Assembly (NCBI GenBank): GCA_003439945.1
Contig: QVRM01005430.1
Span: 183,072 to 247,071 of the forward strand
From: Dermanyssus gallinae
Taxonomy: Eukaryota; Arthropoda; Arachnida; Mesostigmata; Dermanyssidae
DNA length: 64,000 bases
Direction: 5' to 3'
Both the position numbers and the translations under genes were made by a program. Each line of letters starts with the position of its first letter. The stretch's first letter is position 1. Of this stretch, positions 1 through 11,086 are shown piece by piece. The notes beneath the pieces were generated by a model. The model worked only from the letters and a program-made list of their open reading frames with translations, was not told the origin of the DNA and ran no database searches.

Positions 1-2089
1 CATACGAGTGTATACACACGGTCGCAAATAACACTGCTCATAATTTAAATTGGGCTCTTAGACAGACTTTAGGTAACTGACAGTTATCATCGGCAAACCT
101 CAGTGTTGATCTCTTAAGTGGTACTGTGGTAAAGCCCAAAACGCGTTGATTTCCTCTTTATGCCCATCTGATTTTGTTCCGTTCATTAACGATGTTGCTT
201 GAAAATTATGGCTTAGGCGCTACGAATCAATGCCGCGTCTATCCTGCGAGATCATAAAAACGCATGAGACAGATTCAGACAACTACCCAGCCAGTGTTTA
301 TGTTTTATTACAGCAAAAACCACACTGACGCTCAGCCTCACCGAAAAACAAAATATTGCCGTCAGAACTATAGCCGTTTCGACCAGCTGCTCACGGCCGA
401 AACCTAGGCTTCCAAGTGTAAAGAGGAACTTCCTGGCAATGCGGTCACGGCATTTGAAAAAATCTTGTAGGCTCACTTGAATATTAGTTCTCCAATAACA
501 ATGCGAACTCCATCACTTTCGACTTAGTCGGAGACAAATGGCGGAATATGGAAAAATGCGTACAACGTGTCAGAAGCTAGCAAGAACGTATTTTTCCTTA
601 GAAAACGAAGGGCACACAAATAATTTTCGCAAATTGCATTCTGTAAATCACTACGGTATGAGAAACGCGAAAGTTAATTATTACTATAGACGAAAAATGA
701 GGAGGTCGAGTCTGCAGAGGTATACTTACCCTGGTAAAACGTATCCGTGCTGCAAGCAGGACAAACAAGCAGATCATATTAGGACCGCTAAAACTAGATT
801 AGAGGTCAGCCTTAATAAAGTACATCTATCTAGCTTTGTTCGAACGCTACCACTTCCGTGGAGAAGAATGTTAACCGTAACATGCAGATTCTACTAAATG
901 AGGCACTTACTGGGTTTCTGTGTCGTGGCGTATACTCAGTTTCGATAAAGTACTCACACTTAGAGCTGCTTCAAACGTGTTTAATAAATCTAAGAGAATG
1001 CTAGCAGCAGCAGCAACGAAATGATTTGATGAGCTCGTCATTTAATATGCCTGCCTCGCGGATTACAACTGCGATTGTATGGTGGACCACTCAAATTGTT
1101 CGTTGTTCAAAGAGAAAGTCAAGAGCCTGAAAATCCTTCGCACTCACCGCAAAGTTGTGCGCTTTTTGCCGCTCCCCGCCCCCCCCCCTAACAAACGAGT
1201 AATACATGAGCTTTGGAAATACAATAGAGCGTACGTACGCATATTGAGATCACAGACGGCAGAATAATGAACAAGCGATAAAACATTTCACGCTTTCACA
1301 AATATATGCCTACAGAGTCTTTACTGGCTGAGTGGCATGTGGCGGCTAATTCAGTGCTTCCGAGATATGTGGTTGGCAAATTGGCAAAAACAATTCACTT
1401 ATATGCAGAGAGCAGCATACCGTTTACTGGACGCCAGCGAGCAGTGCCATCAGTGGCAACACATCACGGCGTGAGTCAATCCCATTATCATCTTTCAAAA
1501 AAATTTGCCTTCTGAGAGAAAAGGATTCCGCTAGATCGCAAAGGTCTTAGAGAAATTGAGAAATGTTTTTTTGGTGTATAGCTGGATTTTGGTTTTAGAC
1601 AGGATGACATCTCAAAAATGTAACCCATTGCAGGATTAATTTTCCAAATGAGTCTTAGATAATCCAAACGAGCCTTGGACTAGTTGGAGAATTCTTGCCG
1701 TAACTCTACGGAGTCGAATCTTTGTCGTGCTCCGATAGCAGCCTATAATTTTGCTTACTACTAGCCCTATTTAAGATGTGGATTCGTCACCTGATATTCT
1801 GCTGTTGACTGAATTTGGACAGAGTTAACACTCATGACAAAGTTTCACTTTTGGACCCGTCTAATGGTTTTTCATTGGCTCTCAATGAGCATCGCTCAAA
1901 GATAATTCAATCAGCCACAGGAATCGAATCGGCGACACCCCGGCAGATTACTAGAATTCTAAGCCTGGATACTGGATCGGCTGTCAACGAGACGAGCATT
2001 ATATGCAGGAGCAGCCGCAAGCACGAACCCTAGGAAATTTAAAAGCGATATTGACGACCATGCTCAATTTAACAATAAAATAGCTACAC
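1..2089. other. intergenic, no gene recognised
   Basis: No open frame here resembles a protein family I know. The longest frames (about 120 codons near 538-897) have no domain, no flanking splice signals and ordinary composition. A short C run lies near 1180-1190. This is probably the 3' flank of the minus-strand RBR gene and intergenic DNA. Confidence 0.5.
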
Positions 2090-2095
2090 TTTATT
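2090..2095 (-). promoter_or_regulatory. candidate polyadenylation signal
   Basis: On the minus strand this reads AATAAA, about 160 bases after the TAA stop (2252-2254) of the RBR gene. The position fits a short 3' UTR. The assignment rests on the hexamer and location only. Confidence 0.45.
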
Positions 2096-2251
2096 ATCTT
2101 ATGTATAAGCAACTATTAAGACTAATGTACGTAGGGTTTCCTTTGTTCCCAAGGTTTACACCATTTGTTTGTTTGATTGTTTGTTTGCAACCATTCCCCG
2201 GAATTGGTACAACGAGCTTTGGTATGGCAACAATTTGGCACATTTTTCGTG

Positions 2252-2479
2252 TTAATGGCAGTTCTGACAGTGTGGGGCACATTTCTTGCCGCCAACCCAG
2301 CAACGGCAGCCGCCCCCTTGCCAGTCGCCCTTGCCGCCGGGACCCCAACGACGGCCTTTGGTGGCCCAGCACAGCTCCGTTCGGCACACCGTGCAGAGAA
2401 TGCCGTCGCAGCCGTCAACCTTCTCCACGATGGCGTTGCACTCCGGACAGACCATGGCAAATCCATCCTGAAGTCGTTT
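2252..2479 (-). CDS. RBCK1: RBR gene exon 7: catalytic RING2 and HOIL-1-type tail
   Basis: The acceptor is GTATTGCAG, first base 2479, phase 0. It encodes C-P-E-C, then the predicted catalytic Cys in V-D-G-C-D-G, C-T-V-C, and the W-x-TKG-x-RWGPGG segment and Cys/His tail that are diagnostic of HOIL-1 among RBR proteins. The stop TAA is at 2252-2254. Confidence 0.93.
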   Translation of the reverse strand, partial: KRLQDGFAMVCPECNAIVEKVDGCDGILCTVCRTELCWATKGRRWGPGGKGDWQGGGCRCWVGGKKCAPHCQNCH

Positions 2480-4206
2480 CTGCAATACGCAATGTGCACG
2501 TTGGCAGCACGTTTTTGAGAACCAGTGTGAGTGCCAACACAACACGATTATTCATTAAGCATGTGACCTGACGGGGTCGGACGGGGAGATAGAGATAGAG
2601 ACTTCTTTATCCTATACAACTGTAATGTCAACAATCAGTAACAGCAGCAGCAGCATTGCTAACGCATGCACTTCTATGTCCTAGTCATGTTATACCACTT
2701 ATCTACAGATACACACACACACACACACAGAGAAGAATCTCAATGCTGCCATGCGCGTTGGGGAAAGTTATTCATGCCATGATCCACCTCGCCTCGAAAA
2801 GAAAGTGATATGTGGTGGTTTGAGTTCGCTCGCACACCTGCCGAGCTCGGGTGTGCAAAAGTAGCCTAACTTAGGACAATCTCATGAAAGCGAAGTGTGC
2901 GCCATAGGCGCCACAAGAACGAAGAACCATCACTACTCGATGGTCACTGTCAGAAAAAAACGGTTGCCTATCTGGTGTCAATGGTTCGGACACACGTTAT
3001 GCGGGCAATTGAAAGGGCGCAGCCGCAGCTCTACGGAAGGGAGAATTGTGTTAAGAGAGAGAAATGAAAAACTGCTTGGTCAGCATCTAGGGTTTACTTA
3101 TTGTGTCCATTGTGAATACCTCAAGGAATGCTTTGGTCTCCTCCTCTGAACGCTCATTGTTTCGCTTTACTGCGAGTTCCGCTTGGTATTCCTTGCAGGA
3201 CTGGTTGTTCACGTGGATCACCTTGCACCGCGTGCAATTCACCTCGTTACACACTGGGCAATTGAAGCGTCCATCGCCTTCCGTCGACACGAACCACCTC
3301 CCGTTGCAGTCAGGTGTGCGACAAGGTGTTGCCTTAGCTAAAGCTACGTTTAAGCCCTTCTCCAGTAACGCTTGATATTCCTCGGGACTAACGAGCAGCT
3401 GCACCTCACGGTCCTGCAGAATTGCTTCACAGTCGGCCGCGGGGCAGCTTACGAATGGGGTCTCGGAATTATTCACGGCGCCACGCAGGCAATCTCTGCA
3501 GGACGTGCATTGGTACCGACCCAGCAACGACGACGACAACAACAACGACATTATTCAGCAATATGTCTAAGCCTCATCACAATACTTATAGTGTGTCGCT
3601 GTTACTTTTGCGTTAGCTTTCGTCCCTTATCACAGGCAACAGAACTATCTGCGCTCGTCTTGCTGGCAAATGACACTGCCTTTGGTAAACGCCGACAAGC
3701 AGTCTCTCTTTCTGGATCTTTAGTACCACAATAACTGCTGTGTTGTCCACTATTATTAAATAGGTATTGTTGTGAGACGTACTTGCAAATTTGATGTTCG
3801 CCGCAATTCTTGGGCATGACTCCTTCGAGCGGAGGCACTTCCTCGAGACACACAGGACATTCGAATATAGCGACATTCGGCACCAGTTCATAGTCAAGCA
3901 TGAATGACTGTAGCAAAGATGTGTCTAGAAAGAACCAAAAAACATTGTCGCTTAACAAAAGGCGCTCCGTCATGAGCGCTCCAGCCTTGCAACAGGGAAG
4001 TTAAATGACGTAACTTTTACTCAGTGAAACTCCGACGAACTGCGAATAGTAAAAAAAAAACTTACCTAGATTAACGGTGCTTGAGTTACCGTTTGATGTG
4101 CAACAACATAATAGCAATGTATATATATGTGTATATATATATATATATGCCCCGAGCGAACTGTGCAAATGTTCTTACTTCACAAATGTATGTCTTAATA
4201 CACATA

Positions 4207-4280
<74 letters not shown>

Positions 4281-5025
4281 GTTTCTTTGCTATACCACCC
4301 TTTACACTGTACCTAAATTATTGCGATCGGAAGCAACTATTAACGTTGTTTGCCTAAAAAGATAAATAAACATCGTCAATGTTCTACGGACAGAGTGGTA
4401 CTAAAGTATTTGTCAGCTAAATATACAGACAATTTACATAAAAACATAGACCTTTAAACTCACCACCCTCGGCATTCTCTCGTAGAGGTTTTTGCTCATA
4501 AAGCTCCTTGTCCTTTCGATCCTTAAGCAGTTCCATGACTTCCTCGTCGCGTATAAGTGCACCGCAGTCGCCGTATTGCGGACATGTAACCTCCTTGAAC
4601 GGTGACTCCAAGATACGGTTGACGAGACAATCACTGTGAACACATGTGCCTTTCTTTTTGAGAATGGGAAATCCCTTATTGCCCATTTATTCCGTTTCAG
4701 GAATAACCTATTTTGATGACAGACTTGTATGGATATATATTGCGAATTTCACTTACGGGTCACACAGCGTTTCTTTAGGCCAAGTAGAAGACTCTGCGTT
4801 GCAAAATATGTAGCGTCGCTCCATAACTTGATAGCAACTAATGTTTATACAGAAAATACATTTAACAATACGCAATGTATAATAATGCAGTTAAGTACTA
4901 GCTCTACGAGTAGGGATTCAATTCGCATCTCGAGCTGTGTGGTCCACTGTATTCTACGAGCAGGATCAACTCTGTCTTTTTTGTCTTAAGGTACTCTCCG
5001 GCCCACACGGCCACAATTGACTCCG

Positions 5026-5064
<39 letters not shown>

Positions 5065-5220
5065 AGATTTTCCGTAAGACTATTGCCCGTGTACGGTTTT
5101 TTTTTCATGTCATGGCTATTTTGAATCCACTCCGGCATTTACCTTGTCTAAATTGGAAACCATGCAAACCAATTTAAGAGTCACCGGTCTGGGTCTCGAA
5201 CCCAGTCCTCCCGAATGCAA

Positions 5221-5258
<38 letters not shown>

Positions 5259-5735
5259 GGAGCTGAATCGCCTGAAAGACTCTGAAGACTACGGAATGTC
5301 CTCGTTACGCGAAATTACCTGTCTGGGCCTCTTCATCCTCAAAAGCTCAATTGACCAACCACCAGGCTGTGTGACTAGTGGCAGTGATTGAAGCCAGAAT
5401 CTTATGTAACCATATCGCTATATCCTATGTTTCGGAACATTATTCCAACATTATATACATATGTGAAACCAACTTTTTCCTGGTCCTCCGACGCTTGGCA
5501 TATCACGTACTGAACCATGCAAGTACTTATTTGTATGATAGATGTTCACAATCTAAACACGTTCTTGCGTTGAGTAACGCTCCACATTGGATTTGGCAGT
5601 CCTACCCGGTTCTGTTTACGAAGGAAGCACATTGCGAAGAGCGCTGAGCCGAAGAACCTTTGTAAATATATATATATATATATATAATTTTTGGCGTTAC
5701 TCAACGCAAGAACGCGTTTAGATTGTGAATACAGG

Positions 5736-5770
<35 letters not shown>

Positions 5771-6628
5771 GGTATGTCGAATTCTTGTCGCATCATGAAT
5801 GGCAGAAAGAGGCTCATGTTCGGTAGAACGCGAATCCCTACATGCACTGAAGTAATACCACAAATATTCTATTCATATAGGTTAGGGGATCACCAGGCAT
5901 TTAGCGGGTTTGAGATTCCCACACAGCCCAAACCAAAGAGTAGCCATTCCAACCCGCACCATTATGCATTTTTGTCCCTGGCCCCCTGTAAAAAATTGAA
6001 CACGAACATGTCATATTCGGACTATAAGTGAAGAGCAGCTGCTGTCCGCTCTGGACGGACCTACGCCAAGATTGCAAATTTCCTTGGTGACAGTTCAGCC
6101 GATAGCAACCGATTATACGATTACGGAAGGAACAGAACCAGGCTCCTGCACAGTAACGAGGAAGCATCACGGCAGAGTGCGCACAGCAAGGGCCCAAGAA
6201 CTGATTGACAAACTCCAACTTTGAATTTCTGAGAATCCTTAACGATTCTTAGAAAAAAGCAAATTCCCGGCTTATGTTCGCGTTCTGAGTGTGGTGTCCA
6301 GAGAAAGGGACGCCAATTGACGTCGTACAATTCTTTTAAGAGGCGAACCCTAACAAAGGGAGTTTACTTGCGTATTCTACGAAGCGCTCGACGTGTCTCG
6401 GGTACGGTTACATGTTTTTCAACATGGCATTCCAGCTTCCACCTCTTTAGTTCAAAAGCGGCTAGGCTATTGGAGTGAATTGAGCATGGTTAGCGACAAG
6501 GGCGTATGGCCTCCAGACAGCCTCGATTTGAATCCGTTGAATTTAGGCGAATAATTTTATCTAAATATCTGTTTTCGGTATTTAGGTGCAGTCTCAAAGG
6601 CCGATAAAAATACGCACTATATTGTTGA

Positions 6629-6719
<91 letters not shown>

Positions 6720-8275
6720 TATGTATATATGTCAAATAATTCAAAATGCACTTACCGACAAGTTTTGTGCACCATGCAATTTTTGAGAACGACGCCACAA
6801 AACGATTCAATTTGCAATTGGCACCTCGGACACTTGAAGGGTTCAAGCGTTGGCCATATGTCGTTGTAGTACAGTTCGAGTCTTTCGATGTAGTTCTCTT
6901 CCGTCAAAGGCGATATATCTGCCCAGTCCTCCCAACGAGGTTCCGGCGAAGCGCTCTTCGCAGAGGCGGTATTTTGGGGAGTTAGTCGCCCTTCGACTGT
7001 CCGGGATTGTGAACTTGAACCGGGCGCGGTAGACGGCGCTGGGTCTCGGGCGGATGCAGCCCATGAATCGTCGCCATCCGACGACTGCCGAAATAGTGCC
7101 TTCGCGGCTTCGCTAGTCCTCAGAGCCGCCTGAATTAGGCGCAGCGAACCGAGATCCGTATGCGAAGAAGAACCTGCGTCCGGTGCATCGGACGTCGTCC
7201 GACCGCCACGATCAGAAGATGCGCCCACCATCGAAAGAAGAAGCTCTTGTATCGTATTCTGCAAACCGCACAGAAACTTAGCTTAGATAGATTCTTACCT
7301 TCTCTTGTTGCATTTGCAAATAGAGAAAAAAAAACATCTTTTCGGAGTTAAATGAGCATTTTCGGTGTTGTTTGCTATTTTGTTTCCCGAAAGGAACAAA
7401 TGCAACCCAGGTCGTAACTAAGATCTGTAATGTGTATGACGAAGACACTGTTATAGATACGACGAGAGTTCAAAAATGATTTGTTCGATTTAGGAAGAAC
7501 TACGTCGAATTCGACGTCAACGACCGGGACCGGCCCGGACGCCCTTTGACAGTGAACACGGCTGCCTTAACAACAGTGGTCGAACGAAACCCACACCTCT
7601 CGCTGCGCGAGACTGTGGCCGTTGTCGATGTTCCATACATCTGTTCAAAGGCATCTTCATGCCGAAGGGTTCGTCAGAAAGTTGGATAGGGGCAGCACGC
7701 ACCGGATAATAGGGGATAAGAAGTGGAAAGTTTAGAACGTTTAGAAGGGCTTGGCTTTGGAAGAAAGCAAGCCCCAAGCAACTGCCAAGCCCGGACCCCA
7801 TACAAGGAAAGTGATGTTAAGTGTTTGGTGGGATGCGAAGGGGTGATCTTTTATGAGCTGTTACAACCAAACAAAAGAGTCAACACGATAAAATACTTTT
7901 AACAACTAGACAATTTGTAGAGGGCAATTGACCAGAAGCGATCGGAGTTGGCGAACACACGAGGAATGACTTTTCGCCACGACAACGCAAGACCGAACAC
8001 ATCTTTGCTCACCTCCAAAAAGTTTATGGAATTTGGATGGGATATTTTGCCACGTCCTGCGTATAGTTGATCTGTTTAATCGAATTTACCATCTGTTTCG
8101 GTCCTTTTAAAATGTTCTTAATGGCAAAGAATATAGACCGTGTATAGACCATTACTTCGGAAGCCAGGACGCCACCTCCAGGAGGGATGGAATCACGAGC
8201 ATGCCTAAACGTTGGGCTAAGGCAAAAATTGTGAAAAATTCGAACGGGTTTATGAAAAATCTAAAATATATATAA

Positions 8276-8365
<90 letters not shown>

Positions 8366-8370
8366 ATATA

Positions 8371-8402
<32 letters not shown>

Positions 8403-10674
8403 CATATATATATATATATCTGTGCGAGCCTCTTCGGGTAGCAAAAAGAGGGCAGACTCCCCATCGTTAGTTTACCGACGACTAATATCGAGCGCATCGA
8501 CGGGTAATCGACTTAATAACCGCCCTCCGCCAGGACCAATGTAAGCCACCAAGGCGTCATCTAGCGGTCTAACTAACGCAGAGCAGGAAGACAGCAGTAC
8601 CTGACTCGGGCTTCTCTCTAGTGAACAGCTCCAAGCCTACGCAATGAGCAAGATTAACCGTATCAACGATGCGTTTGTAAAAGGCGCAGAACTTTACGTC
8701 GCAGTAGATTTGGAGAAGTACAGAACAGCCTTATTGTCACTGCCTGGCCTAGTCAAACTTTAATTGTCGTCGAATTTTAGTGAAAGGCGCGCATCTGTTA
8801 AGGGAAAGATACCGGGGTACATTCGCTCTTTCTTTGAGACGACCCCCAGCCCAACAAACTAGGGATAATTTGGCTTGACCGTTGCAGTGCAAATGGAAGA
8901 CAGAAATCCAAGCACAAACCTATTGTAGCAGCCTGCAACGGCATGTGATGTTGACATTGTAGCAGGCTGCGACGGCATGTGATGTGTGTGCCGGCAGCTA
9001 TTATCCAGGAGAAGTACGCCTGGGTCTAAGAAGGCATTGTGTTGTGCTATATCGTGAACCCATGCGGTATGCTATACGTGTTTAACAAGATTGCACCGAC
9101 TTGGCCTTGCCCTGCGAGCGTCTGAAGCCAAAGCAAAATCGCCGCCAATTTATGGCCGCAGCAACTCGCTAAGAACTGTGCCTCGCTCCAGATACATGCG
9201 AGTCCTCCGCGAGCTGTGCATGCAACGGATATCACATTATCATCTATTACCGACTACACACCATAGAGTTGTTGAAATGCGGACCAACAAACAATTTAGA
9301 GAAGTGGTCTAGATCTCCCGTTGTCAAAATCGAACTTCAAAGTCAATATTTTGCGCTCCGGTGGCGCAAAATATCGACTTTGACGTTTACCGATGTGTCT
9401 TCTTCGGTCGCGAGGCGGCCCAGGCGAATGCACCCACCACGCCACCGGGCTCGACATTACTACAACTACTACTACTACTACGACTACTTCACTATAATGG
9501 AAAGTCTTTCCCTGTAACCATAACATGAAATAGTAAATGTATATACATAACATGGAAAAAAGTATGAAATATTCCATGTTTCATATGGAATATCATTCAC
9601 TTACCATATCAGCTTGAATGGTCAACCTTCCGTCTGGCGAGAGGGTGAACGACGCAGTCTTGTCTTCGCCTCTGCCAGACTCTGATGGCTCACTGTTGCG
9701 GCTGCTGCTAGCGTTGGCGCTGGCATTGTTGCTAGACGCCAGCCTAGCTGAAGAATTGTTATCCCTGTTACCGTCTCCACTTCTGCTGTTGCTGCTACTG
9801 CTGATATTGTCACCGTTGTCGTTATTGCTGCTGTTGGTGGCATTGTTGCTACTGTTGCCGCTGCTCTTTTTGGTGTCAGTGCCGTTATTATTGTTGTTGT
9901 TGTTGTTGTTGTGATTGTTGTTGTTGTTGTTGTTAGTGGCGCTTTTCCCGTGGTTATCGCTGCTCCTTCTGCTGCTGCTGCTGCTAATGCTGTTGATGTT
10001 ATCGGTGATGCTTGCAATTAAACTGGAGCTGTTCGTTCGTGCGCGGTTTGCACGCCTCGAACTGGTTTTCTGGTCAGCGGAGGCGGTGGCGGCGACACCG
10101 CCGAGAGACGCCGCCAACATTGCGCCGCCAGACCCAACGGCGGTCGCAGCAGCCCTCGCAGCAGACACAGACGACGTATTCGGTAGACCATCGATAGTTA
10201 ACTTGCCGAAGGCTCCCAATCTACAGTTTTCGTCTTCCTTAGCAGCGGCCGGCTTTGGTTTGCCTTCGTTCCTGGATCCCTGCTTCTGCAGGTGCGGTTG
10301 CTGTCGATGCTGCTGCTGATGCTGTTGCTGCTGCTGCTCAGAAGTCGCCGTCCGTGTCCTCCAATTGGTGTCCTGGTCGGCAGCGGATACGTCATCATGT
10401 TTCGCTGCTCCTCGTCGACTAGCCATCGCCTTACGGAGGTGAACGCAGGTCTCCTTGGTATGACCTCGCGCCTTGCAGAAGCTGTTGAGATATCACGGAA
10501 ACATGCCACACCCACGTACACACACGCCATAGTTAAGCTTTTATATGTGTGTTATAACTTGACACACCATAAATTGGTAGTATGGTATGTGCTTATATAC
10601 ACAGACGCACGTATATATGTATATATATATACACATAAATATATGTAAATATAAATATATATATATGCGTGTAG

Positions 10675-10725
<51 letters not shown>

Positions 10726-10994
10726 TATCTGCACGCATATTTATCTATGCCGTCGCTGGTTACTGGTACTACAACGTCGTACTTTACTGCAAATGACTTT
10801 CTCCTCTTTTACTTTAATCGTGCTACCAGTACTACGATACCTACAATAACTGCTATTTGTCAATAAAACACACTGATAAATTGATACTGGTACTACCACA
10901 ACGGCCAGCTTTTTCCTGCTACGCCCCCCCTCCCCCCCTCAATTCCTATTCCCATGCTGCACACCCAATATAGTATATTAATAAAAATAATAAT

Positions 10995-11086
<92 letters not shown>

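Noticed and set aside
9618..10319. Plus-strand Leu-rich frames
   Set aside because: They are antisense shadows of RBR exon 2 repeats.
10424..10426. ATG in RBR exon 2 as the protein start
   Set aside because: The frame is open upstream to a good acceptor, and the third zinc knuckle is completed only by splicing to 12313. The start is more likely in or beyond exon 1.
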